This document shows, one piece after another, positions 1 through 5,524 of a stretch of 5,612 nt of DNA. Position 1 is the first letter of the stretch. Each line of letters opens with the position of its first letter. The position numbers and the translations under genes were made by a program. The stretch spans positions 1-5,612 of the forward strand of contig DAIEQT010000379.1 in the NCBI GenBank assembly GCA_027347545.1. Direction: 5' to 3'. Source of the stretch: Ignavibacteria bacterium (GTDB taxonomy: Bacteria; Bacteroidota; Ignavibacteria; Ignavibacteriales; Melioribacteraceae). A model generated the notes under the pieces. It was not told where the DNA came from and made no database searches. It saw only the letters and a list, made by a program, of their open reading frames with translations.

Positions 1-677
1 ATAGTCTGGCTGCAATTTGCGGCTCAAGATTTGGTCGCGGGCTCTTTGTTTATGGCGTTGTTCGTTTCGATCTGAACGAAACAATAATTGAGACGGTAGT
101 AGAGAATCTCAAAATTATTAATGATGATGTTCGAGAGATTAACAAATATTTGTTTTCTTCGGTTGGAGCTTTATCGCGGTTTGAGGAAACCGGAATTGTT
201 TCAAATGAGCTGGCGCAAAGTATCGGCTTAGTTGGTTTAGCTGCCCGTTCTTCCGGACTTGAAGAAGACGTTCGCATTCATTTCCCGTACGGAGCTTATC
301 GTTACAATCCAATTTCTATGATAACATTAGCAACTGGAGATGTTTTTGCCCGCGCCCGCATGCGTGCAATTGAAATTGAGGAAGCAATCCGTTTCGTTTC
401 CGATCAGATAGAGAATATTCCTCAGGGTGAACTAAAATCCGGACAAGGGGAAATGGCTGCTAACCCCGGAGTTGTTTCAATAGTTGAAGGATGCCGCGGC
501 GAAATTGTTCATACAGTATTTACAGATGAAACTGGAAATTTGCTAAGTTATAAAATAAAAGATCCTTCATTTAATAATTGGTATGGACTTAGCCTTGCTT
601 TGCGCGAAACGGCAATTTCAGATTTTCCACTTTGCAACAAAAGTTTCGATTTGTCTTATGCCGGGCATGATTTATAA
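1..677 (+). CDS. Group-4 [NiFe]-hydrogenase-like large subunit (HycE/HyfG/NuoD family), 5' partial, Ni-site cysteines missing
   Basis: The reading frame is open from base 3 to the TAA at 675-677, giving the C-terminal 224 residues; the true start lies left of the window. TTG at 150 is an internal codon, not the start. In this family the large subunit carries the active site next to the membrane arm of a hydrogenase-4/formate-hydrogenlyase or complex I-like enzyme. Family-like segments are SRFGRGLFVYGVVRFDL (residues 8-24), the helix bundle around DVFARARMRAIEIEE, and the tail DPSFNNW...DFPLCNKSFDLSYAGHDL. True group-4 hydrogenases have DPCxxC in the tail; here those positions are Ser218 and Gly221 of the visible part. 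The protein also ends at once, with no C-terminal extension for a maturation protease. I infer a non-hydrogenase, Ehr-like subunit. The N-terminal CxxC pair is outside the window and cannot be judged. The next gene starts 19 bases downstream and is surely cotranscribed. Confidence 0.88.
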   Translation, partial: SLAAICGSRFGRGLFVYGVVRFDLNETIIETVVENLKIINDDVREINKYLFSSVGALSRFEETGIVSNELAQSIGLVGLAARSSGLEEDVRIHFPYGAYRYNPISMITLATGDVFARARMRAIEIEEAIRFVSDQIENIPQGELKSGQGEMAANPGVVSIVEGCRGEIVHTVFTDETGNLLSYKIKDPSFNNWYGLSLALRETAISDFPLCNKSFDLSYAGHDL

Positions 678-696
678 TGGATGTAGAATCTAGCTT

Positions 697-1443
697 ATGA
701 ACGACGCGATTAAAATAAGAATACTTCAAGGTGATCCGATTGTTCACGATGTGAAGAATGCGGTGCTTCCGGAAAGGTACCGTGGATTGCCATTAATTGA
801 AGATAAATTATGTGCAGACGGCTGTAATAAATGCGTAGAAGTTTGCCCGACAAACGCAATCAAATTAAACCCCGTAAGTATAGATTTAGGTTTGTGCGTA
901 TTCTGCCCATTATGCGAAGAAGCCTGTCCGGAAAAAATAATTCACTTTTCTCAAGACTATCATACTGCAGTTGAAAGCAGAGAAAAATTAATAGTAACCC
1001 AACAAACAAAAACTATCTCGCCTGAAATCGCATCGGAGACAATCAGAAAGTATTTTGGCAAATCTTTAAAACTGCGCCAAATATCTGCCGGCGGATGTAA
1101 CGGATGTGAACTCGAACTGAATGCATTAAGTAATGTAAACTTTGATATGGGCAGATATGGAATTGAATTTGTTGCATCGCCTCGTCATGCTGATGGTATT
1201 GTAATTACAGGACCCCTAACTGGAAATATGGTAAACGCAACAAAGATTTGTTACGAAGCAGTTCCTAATCCTAAAATAATTATTCTATTTGGTACGTGTG
1301 CAATTTCGGGTGGTATTTTCCAAAACTCAAAAGAGATTCAAAGAAAATTTCTACAAGAAAATAATATTGACCTTTTTATTCCCGGTTGCCCACCTCACCC
1401 GCTTACCTTTATAAATGGTCTACTGGATTGGCTGGGAAAATAA
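697..1443 (+). CDS. Ferredoxin / [NiFe]-hydrogenase-like small subunit fusion (HycF-HycG, NuoI-NuoB type)
   Basis: A 248-residue soluble iron-sulfur protein that should pass electrons to or from the large subunit encoded just upstream. Residues 30-85 form a two-cluster ferredoxin domain: C39-x3-C43-x2-C46-x3-C50-P and C67-x2-C70-x2-C73-x3-C77-P. The wider first gap (CxxxC) is unlike the second motif. Residues 115-245 match the hydrogenase small subunit / NuoB fold. Its proximal [4Fe-4S] ligands are C134 and C137 (GGCNGCELE), C201 (GTCAISGG) and C231 (PGCPPHP). The CxxC arrangement is hydrogenase-like rather than the adjacent CC pair of NuoB in complex I. In formate hydrogenlyase these two parts are separate proteins (HycF and HycG), so this is a fusion. 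ATG at 697 is chosen because the ferredoxin domain begins soon after it; no clear ribosome-binding site is visible. It is probably the last gene of the operon, as a 423-base gap follows. Confidence 0.88.
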   Translation: MNDAIKIRILQGDPIVHDVKNAVLPERYRGLPLIEDKLCADGCNKCVEVCPTNAIKLNPVSIDLGLCVFCPLCEEACPEKIIHFSQDYHTAVESREKLIVTQQTKTISPEIASETIRKYFGKSLKLRQISAGGCNGCELELNALSNVNFDMGRYGIEFVASPRHADGIVITGPLTGNMVNATKICYEAVPNPKIIILFGTCAISGGIFQNSKEIQRKFLQENNIDLFIPGCPPHPLTFINGLLDWLGK

Positions 1444-1669
1444 ATTTACTTTTTGGTGTTGCTTAGTTGAATTACAGCTTCTACCCAATACGCAATCACA
1501 TCATATTCTTTTCGAGTGAATAAAATTTAGTTAGCCGCAAGAGACCTCAGCATTATTTCCAAGTATCGGTTTGATGATGTTTTTCTCTCTTCTCTCTTTT
1601 GGGGGAGTTTACTCTGCATTCAATAGATATGATTTAAGATAAGTTGTAGAGCAAACGTTTGGTAAATGT

Positions 1670-1697
1670 AACTGCCGGATTAGTCAATCCGGCAGTT
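1670..1697. terminator. Perfect 12-bp hairpin, possible terminator without a U-tract
   Basis: AACTGCCGGATT at 1670-1681 is exactly complementary to AATCCGGCAGTT at 1686-1697, with a 4-base loop AGTC. The stem is strong for this AT-rich setting and has a GC-rich core. No run of T follows directly on either strand; the nearest T-run on the + strand (about 1730-1736) is more than 30 bases away. It may stop or stabilise the transcript of the hydrogenase-like operon, whose last stop codon lies 227 bases upstream, but the distance and the missing U-tract leave this open. A protein-binding palindrome or a repeat element is also possible. Confidence 0.45.
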
Positions 1698-1855
1698 GAT
1701 TAAAGATCGCTAATCTTCCGCAAAATGATATTTTTTGTTACTACCAGTAATCAATTCCAAGAAATCTATCGCTCCACGAATCTTTTCTAAAGTGAATGCA
1801 TCTCACTAAGCGTGGAATTGTTAAATCCGCAAAAAATCTAGAATGAACAAAGCAT

Positions 1856-1860
1856 AGGAA
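1856..1860 (+). promoter_or_regulatory. Shine-Dalgarno-like AGGAA of the thioredoxin gene
   Basis: AGGAA ends 6 bases before the ATG at 1867, a normal spacing. It supports this ATG as the start of the thioredoxin gene and is one of the few clear ribosome-binding sites in the window. Confidence 0.55.
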
Positions 1861-1866
1861 AAACCA

Positions 1867-2235
1867 ATGGTAGAACATTTAACAAAACAAACATTTTTAG
1901 AAAAAGTGTTTAACTACGAAGTAAATAAAGAGTGGAAATTTGAAGGCTCTTTGCCGGCAGTAATTGATTTTTGGGCAGAATGGTGCGGTCCTTGCCGTAT
2001 GCTCGGTCCGGTCATTGATGAGTTATCTAAAGAGTATGAAGGAAAAGTGAATTTCTACAAAATTGACACCGAAGCAGAAACAGAATTGGCATCTGCATTT
2101 GGAATAAGAAGCATTCCATCACTTTTATTTATCCCGGTTGATGGTCAGCCAAAGATGGCAAGCGGCGCTTATCCAAAAGAAGATTTGAAAAATATTATTC
2201 AGCAAGAATTAAATGTATCCACGCTTGTTGTATAG
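1867..2235 (+). CDS. trxA: Thioredoxin (cytosolic, WCGPC)
   Basis: A 122-residue classical thioredoxin, a cytosolic dithiol reductant that is normally recharged by thioredoxin reductase. The active site WCGPC lies at residues 39-43 within DFWAEWCGPCR. The buried aspartate that tunes the active-site thiols is D34, and the cis-proline is P84 (RSIPS). No signal peptide or membrane segment is present. The N-terminus is about 12-15 residues longer than in the shortest thioredoxins and contains NYEVNKEWKFEG; I recall such leaders in Bacteroidota-type thioredoxins. ATG at 1867 is preceded by AGGAA. The membrane-bound TlpA-like gene starts 41 bases after the stop on the same strand, so the two probably share a transcript and may work in one thiol-transfer route, though the second protein faces the periplasm. 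The family call is secure; the particular paralogue is not. Confidence 0.95.
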   Translation: MVEHLTKQTFLEKVFNYEVNKEWKFEGSLPAVIDFWAEWCGPCRMLGPVIDELSKEYEGKVNFYKIDTEAETELASAFGIRSIPSLLFIPVDGQPKMASGAYPKEDLKNIIQQELNVSTLVV

Positions 2236-2276
2236 TTAAGATTATCAAATACATAAACTGAGTTTGAGAAATCAAT

Positions 2277-2882
2277 ATGAGTAAAAAGCCAAACGGAAAA
2301 GTAAAATATAAGCCCACATTTTTGCAGAGAAATAAAAAATGGATTTATACAGGCTCAATAGCTGGCGTCGTCATAATGTTTCTATTGCTAAATAATAAAA
2401 GCATATTATTTGGAAAAGGTGATAATGAAGGGGTACTTCCGGCAAACTATGCCGGATCAATGGGAGCGAGCCCGGTAGAAGCTCCAAACTTCAAGTTGGA
2501 AACTATTTTCGGAAATCAGCTTAAGCTCTCGGATTATAAAGGCAAAGTTGTAATTCTTGATTTCTGGGCTACGTGGTGTTCACCTTGCAGACGAGGTATC
2601 CCCGATTTAATTGAACTAAAGAAAAAGTATGCTTATGAGGGATTAGAAATCATTGGTGTTTCAGTTGATACTGATACAAAGGGAGATGTATTTCCATTTG
2701 TTAGGGAGAATGGACTTAATTACCCGGTAGTTTTTGCTGATGCTGATGTTACCGAAAGATATGGCGGTATTAATTCTATACCAACCTCTTTTGTTATAGA
2801 TAAAAACGGCAAAATTGTAGCAAGCTATGTTGGCTTAACTCCTATTTCAGATTACGAAGAACAGATTAGAAAATTGCTGTAA
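2277..2882 (+). CDS. Membrane-anchored TlpA/ResA-like thiol-disulfide oxidoreductase
   Basis: A 201-residue protein with a basic N-terminus (residues 1-22), one membrane segment (about 23-39, GSIAGVVIMFLLL) and a linker to about residue 66. A redoxin/AhpC-TSA-type thioredoxin domain follows (about 67-201). The motif WCSPC is at residues 100-104 and the cis-proline at P169 (SIPTSFVID). The positive charges before the helix and the lack of an evident cleavage site suggest an uncleaved anchor with the catalytic domain in the periplasm. Relatives such as TlpA, ResA and CcmG/DsbE reduce periplasmic disulfides, often during cytochrome c or copper-centre assembly. No cytochrome maturation gene is visible here, so the substrate is unknown. 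The ribosome-binding site is weak (TGAGAA). The gene lies between thioredoxin and a small CPSC membrane protein, which suggests a thiol-redox operon. Confidence 0.93.
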   Translation: MSKKPNGKVKYKPTFLQRNKKWIYTGSIAGVVIMFLLLNNKSILFGKGDNEGVLPANYAGSMGASPVEAPNFKLETIFGNQLKLSDYKGKVVILDFWATWCSPCRRGIPDLIELKKKYAYEGLEIIGVSVDTDTKGDVFPFVRENGLNYPVVFADADVTERYGGINSIPTSFVIDKNGKIVASYVGLTPISDYEEQIRKLL

Positions 2883-2964
2883 GAGTAATAGAAGTATAGC
2901 AGTTTGATCACAAAATTATTTTATGAAGAAAGAGCTGTTACGTTGATTAAAATATAAGGCGGCA

Positions 2965-3147
2965 ATGGAAATTAGAAGAAAAATACAAATTGGTTTAGGG
3001 GTTGTTTTGTTGATCAGCGGGCTAGCTACTAATAGCTCTTTCTGGGGAGTAGGAATTTTTATGATTCTTGTGGGGATTTTTAATTTTTGCCCTTCATGCA
3101 GCAATGGCTCTTGCAAAGTAGAACCAAAGCAAACTGAAGAAAAGTAA
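2965..3147 (+). CDS. Small DUF2892/YgaP-like membrane protein with CPSC motif
   Basis: A 60-residue protein with two predicted membrane segments (about residues 7-21 and 26-40) and a short charged tail (KVEPKQTEEK). The end of the second helix reads GIFNFCPSCSNGSC, resembling the GFCPLY...TC ending I know from DUF2892/YgaP-like membrane proteins. Its cysteines are C42, C45 and C50; C42 and C45 form a CxxC pair. An in-frame TGA at 2944-2946 makes ATG 2965 the only ATG start, and AAGG at 2956-2959 gives a reasonable ribosome-binding site. The gene follows the TlpA-like gene by 82 bases on the same strand, so a role in membrane thiol chemistry is attractive but inferred. It is shorter and more cysteine-rich at its end than I would expect for the family. 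Coding status is well supported by the start, hydrophobicity pattern and motif. Confidence 0.75.
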   Translation: MEIRRKIQIGLGVVLLISGLATNSSFWGVGIFMILVGIFNFCPSCSNGSCKVEPKQTEEK

Positions 3148-3163
3148 AGTAAATCTTACTTTA
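3145..3163. terminator. AT-rich perfect hairpin starting at the stop codon, possible weak terminator
   Basis: TAAAGTAA (3145-3152) pairs exactly with TTACTTTA (3156-3163) around the 3-base loop ATC; a G-U pair and an A-T pair can extend it. The first three bases are the TAA stop of the 60-residue membrane protein. The stem has only two G-C pairs and is not followed by a long T-run, so it may end the thiol-redox operon only weakly or protect the 3' end. Confidence 0.35.
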
Positions 3164-3266
3164 TTCATGCTTGCTCAACTTTCATTAATCATACTTTAGT
3201 AAAAAATTACTCTCTATAAATAATTCTAATTGCTGTATCTTTATGTGCGGAACATTTTGTGCAATT

Positions 3267-3272
3267 GAGAGG
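3267..3272 (+). promoter_or_regulatory. Shine-Dalgarno GAGAGG that points to the start at 3279
   Basis: GAGAGG is followed by 6 bases and then ATG at 3279. The in-frame upstream ATG at 3243 has no comparable site. This is the best ribosome-binding site near the gene and is the reason for preferring the shorter protein. Confidence 0.5.
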
Positions 3273-3278
3273 TTTTGT

Positions 3279-3743
3279 ATGAACCCGGAAAGAAAGTTAT
3301 TACCAATCAAGTATGAAGACCCAACCATCTCAAAGAAATTTTCTCAAGATGCTTTGCACCATGAATTAGAATTTGAACTGGACTATTCTAGTTGTGAGAC
3401 AGAAGTAATATCCGTTAATAAGCATGTTCGGGGCATTATCCGTATTTCAACTCAGAGCACTGAAGAACATCTTTTCACTGAGAAGGATATGATTTATTCG
3501 ATAAATGAAATCGGAGATTTTGTTGAACGGGAGAGAACTGAAGATGAATTAATTGATAATTGGTTTTACGGAAGGTTTGAGTACTCAAAAAGTCAAAATG
3601 GAATTGATCGTTACGTGTTTAATCAAAACATATGCATGTATAAATATCATCATAACAAACTGCACAGACTGGTTTCGGACCTCATCTATTCAGAGCTAGA
3701 TAAAAGCAGAGCATCTGATATTAAAACAAAACATAGTCATTAA
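3279..3743 (+). CDS. Hypothetical acidic soluble protein, family not recognised
   Basis: The preferred product is 154 residues, starting MNPERKLLPIKYED; an in-frame ATG at 3243 would add 12 residues (MCGTFCAIERFC). I choose 3279 because GAGAGG lies 6 bases before it. I do not recognise the family. The protein has no signal peptide or membrane segment. The centre is rich in Glu and Asp (the FTEKDMIYSINEIGDFVERERTE region), followed by an aromatic stretch (DNWFYGRFEYSKSQNG) and a basic, His-rich end (YKYHHNKLHR, KTKHSH). Mixed hydrophobic and charged alternation suggests a compact alpha/beta fold. It stands alone: 95 or more bases separate it from the upstream operon and 149 from the amidase. 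TATAAA at 3215-3220 could be a -10 box, but I see no good -35. Consistent reading over more than 150 codons supports a real gene; no function can be assigned. Confidence 0.72.
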   Translation: MNPERKLLPIKYEDPTISKKFSQDALHHELEFELDYSSCETEVISVNKHVRGIIRISTQSTEEHLFTEKDMIYSINEIGDFVERERTEDELIDNWFYGRFEYSKSQNGIDRYVFNQNICMYKYHHNKLHRLVSDLIYSELDKSRASDIKTKHSH

Positions 3744-3773
3744 GAAAATATGGTTGTCTCTGTTTCTCTTTTA

Positions 3774-3791
3774 GGCGGCACGGCGGCACGG
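3774..3791. repeat. Short GC-rich tandem repeat (GGCGGCAC x2)
   Basis: GGCGGCAC occurs twice without a break (3774-3781 and 3782-3789), followed by GGAGCC. It sits in the gap between the hypothetical gene and the amidase gene, right after a pyrimidine-rich stretch, and is far more GC-rich than its surroundings. The rest of the gap (3744-3892) shows no other clear element. Confidence 0.5.
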
Positions 3792-3892
3792 AGCCTTGCT
3801 TATGGAACTCATTATGGTTTATGTATAGAAATTGTTAATTTTATTACAAACATGTATTTCAAAAATGGTAGCAATGGAGTGTTGTACTTACT

Positions 3893-4516
3893 ATGAAGAA
3901 TTTGATCAAATATTTCGCGCTGACTATTATTCTCATTTTAGCGGCTAATTTCTTTTTCGGCTGTTCTGCTGCAGAACATTTTTCTTCGCAAAATTTTGAG
4001 AATAGCATTGTAACTGCGAAACAATGGGGCGGAACGGAAGCAGTAGATTCGTTGGCAAAAAAACATACGATAAAGCACATCACACTTCATCATCAAGGAG
4101 AACCGTTTCCTCAAGGGAAAGACCCGGTACAATATCTTCGCAATCTTCAAACGTGGTCTCGTAGAGATAAACACTGGATTGATATTCCTTATCACTATAT
4201 AATTGATCTTGACGGGAAAGTATACGAGGGACGGAATATTAAATATGCAGGTGACACAAACACAGAATACGATCCGTCCGGACACGCGCTAATAGAGGTA
4301 GTTGGAAATTTTGAAGAAGTTGAACCAAACCAGAACCAGCTGGATGCCGTTGTTAAGACCATGACTTGGCTCGCTGTAAAGTATAATGTTCCAGCTGATT
4401 CAATTCGCGGGCATAAAGATTATTCTTCTATAACGGTTTGCCCGGGTAAAAATTTGTATCGCTATTTAGAGAACGGATACTTTAGAGAAAAAGTAAAACA
4501 AAATTTAGTGAAGTAG
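3893..4516 (+). CDS. N-acetylmuramoyl-L-alanine amidase, Amidase_2/PGRP family, probable lipoprotein (AmiD-like)
   Basis: A 207-residue zinc amidase expected to cut the bond between N-acetylmuramic acid and L-alanine in peptidoglycan. Residues 1-23 form a lipoprotein-type signal (basic MKNLIK, then a long hydrophobic core). The lipobox-like FFGC puts the lipidated cysteine at C24, although Phe at -3 is not ideal. The Amidase_2 domain covers about residues 55-190. Probable zinc ligands are H66 (ITLHHQ), H174 (RGHKDY) and C183 (TVCPG); Y100 in IPYHYIID matches the conserved family tyrosine. T181 stands where T7 lysozyme has its catalytic lysine, as in many PGRP-like amidases. Export and probable anchoring resemble E. 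coli AmiD, pointing to turnover of periplasmic muropeptides rather than cytosolic AmpD work. The ribosome-binding site is poor (GGAG, 13 bases upstream). The gene converges on the acetyltransferase gene, 5 bases away. Confidence 0.92.
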   Translation: MKNLIKYFALTIILILAANFFFGCSAAEHFSSQNFENSIVTAKQWGGTEAVDSLAKKHTIKHITLHHQGEPFPQGKDPVQYLRNLQTWSRRDKHWIDIPYHYIIDLDGKVYEGRNIKYAGDTNTEYDPSGHALIEVVGNFEEVEPNQNQLDAVVKTMTWLAVKYNVPADSIRGHKDYSSITVCPGKNLYRYLENGYFREKVKQNLVK

Positions 4517-4521
4517 TAAAA

Positions 4522-5370
4522 CTAACCAAGCTCAAAAGTTGTTACTCCATAAATGTTATCTATATTAATGTTTGGCTCCTCTTTAGAATACATGCGGGCA
4601 GTTTCAAATACTTTTTTCATGCCATAATTCGCTGCGAGATTTACAGCGTTTACATTAATCTCAGGGGTATCTAGAAAAATAATCGAACCTTCGCCAGCGA
4701 ATTTATTTGCTGAAATAAACAACGAGTTAGCTATATCGTTATCATCTGCGAATAAGGGACCAATTTTATAACCTACTTTGCATTTTCGAATAGTTGCATA
4801 ACCGTTCAGCGCATCATTCTCAAGCGAAACAAATGTTTGAGCATCATTTAGTTCTACCCAAGATTCCAAAAACCTTTTTCTGGAAGCCGGAAATAACTTG
4901 CTGTCATATTTTACAAGTTTTTCAAAATAATGTTTTGAGTATGGTATAACGCTGGTAGTGTTGTCAAACCCGTCCGCCGCTATTCCTTCGTAACGAATGT
5001 TTCTATAAGCCAGTCTGAATCCCGATTTAACGTAATTATCTTGTTGAGCAACAACACCATCTAAACCAATATTTAGAGAATCCAAATACTCTAGTGCTTT
5101 GTTCCAAATCTTAATTCCGTAACCTTTCCCTCTGAATTCCTTCTTAACAATATAGAAGCCTATAAATCCAAAGATGCTTTCGTAGGAGACGGCAGAGATA
5201 CAAGCAACTGGAATATTATCCAACAGCCCCACAAAGAAACCTATTGTATCTGTGTTATAAAAAACCTGTGCATCATTAAGACCCGGATTCCATCCTTCAT
5301 CTGCTGCCCATTGAACAGCTATATCTTTTACTTCAGCATATGTCATGTTGCGGATAATATAATTTTTCAT
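4522..5370 (-). CDS. GNAT-family N-acetyltransferase with C-terminal YitH/HolE-type (Acetyltransf_18) domain
   Basis: A 282-residue cytosolic acetyltransferase using acetyl-CoA. The N-terminal GNAT domain (about residues 1-130) has the pyrophosphate-binding motif A, KEFRGKGYGIKIW, with R80-x-x-G-x-G (R80, G83, G85), and the motif B-like QQDNYVKSGFRLAYRN. The second half (about 145-282) ends with ETARMYSKEEP...IYGVTTFELG. This ending is typical of the Acetyltransf_18 domain found behind a GNAT domain in YitH/HolE-like proteins. The length fits this two-domain type. The substrate cannot be read from the sequence; relatives include uncharacterised small-molecule acetyltransferases. The start is ATG at 5370; a second Met eight codons on (MTYAEV) is possible, and no strong ribosome-binding site supports either. 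It is transcribed against the amidase gene and ends 5 bases from it, with no visible bidirectional terminator. No functional link to its neighbours is evident. Confidence 0.93.
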   Translation of the reverse strand: MKNYIIRNMTYAEVKDIAVQWAADEGWNPGLNDAQVFYNTDTIGFFVGLLDNIPVACISAVSYESIFGFIGFYIVKKEFRGKGYGIKIWNKALEYLDSLNIGLDGVVAQQDNYVKSGFRLAYRNIRYEGIAADGFDNTTSVIPYSKHYFEKLVKYDSKLFPASRKRFLESWVELNDAQTFVSLENDALNGYATIRKCKVGYKIGPLFADDNDIANSLFISANKFAGEGSIIFLDTPEINVNAVNLAANYGMKKVFETARMYSKEEPNINIDNIYGVTTFELG

Positions 5371-5435
5371 AGTGGTATCTACTTTTTTAGAATTAGTTTA
5401 CAAATCAATCAAGGTTCAACACTCAAGCTGATACA

Positions 5436-5464
5436 GAAATAAGCTAATCACAAATAAATGTCAA
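5436..5464 (-). promoter_or_regulatory. Candidate promoter of the acetyltransferase gene
   Basis: On the minus strand a perfect TTGACA (5464-5459) is followed after 17 bases by TATTTC (5441-5436), about 65 bases before the ATG. The -35 match is complete but the -10 matches TATAAT at only three positions. The placement is right for a sigma70-type promoter, so I list it as a weak candidate. Confidence 0.3.
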
Positions 5465-5524
5465 GCACTGGATTACATGTTCAGTTGGATGGCTTTCTGG
5501 AGAAAGGCTTTAATCTCGTAGGGT

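Larger units (their letters stand above)
1444..1866. other. 423-base intergenic gap between the hydrogenase-like operon and the thioredoxin gene
   Basis: No credible gene of useful length is open on either strand, and I see no tRNA or recognisable riboswitch. The gap holds a 21-base pyrimidine run (1580-1600) followed directly by GGGGGAG, and a perfect 12-bp hairpin (1670-1697). A smaller hairpin lies around 1703-1717, with AAGAT and ATCTT arms. Near the thioredoxin start, TAGAAT (about 1840-1845) resembles a -10 box, but the best -35 candidate (TTGTTA) is only 15 bases away, so the promoter is not secured. Two short minus-strand stretches (1446-1526 and 1710-1802) read like protein C-termini but have no start and do not join. 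Confidence 0.6.

Noticed and set aside
50..277. Minus-strand open frame of 75 codons
   Set aside because: It lies wholly inside the hydrogenase-like large subunit gene, and its Ser/Thr/Arg-rich translation has no domain-like pattern.
150..677. A gene starting at TTG 150
   Set aside because: The frame is open without a stop back to base 3, and the upstream residues (SRFGRGLFVYGVVRF) match the family, so the TTG is internal.
697..1443. NuoB/NuoI of ordinary respiratory complex I
   Set aside because: The small subunit has the CxxC hydrogenase-type arrangement, not the adjacent CC of NuoB, and the ferredoxin fusion and hydrogenase-like large subunit fit the hydrogenase-4 group better.
1752..1820. 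CAATTCCA / TGGAATTG inverted pair flanking part of the large gap
   Set aside because: Eight bases in AT-rich sequence over about 50 bases can arise by chance, and no element boundary is visible.
1444..1866. Riboswitch or tRNA gene in the 423-base gap
   Set aside because: No cloverleaf, T-loop motif or known riboswitch core was recognised; only isolated hairpins are present.
2923..2946. Seven-codon open frame (MKKELLR) just before the small membrane protein gene
   Set aside because: It is too short to support and has no leader-like codon bias or attenuator hairpin around it.
2916..3116. Minus-strand open frame of 66 codons
   Set aside because: It is a shadow of the 60-residue membrane protein gene, which has a proper start, a ribosome-binding site and a motif.
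3859..4285. Two minus-strand open frames (3859-4083 and 3938-4285)
   Set aside because: Both overlap the amidase gene, which has clear zinc ligands and a signal peptide; the antisense translations look random.
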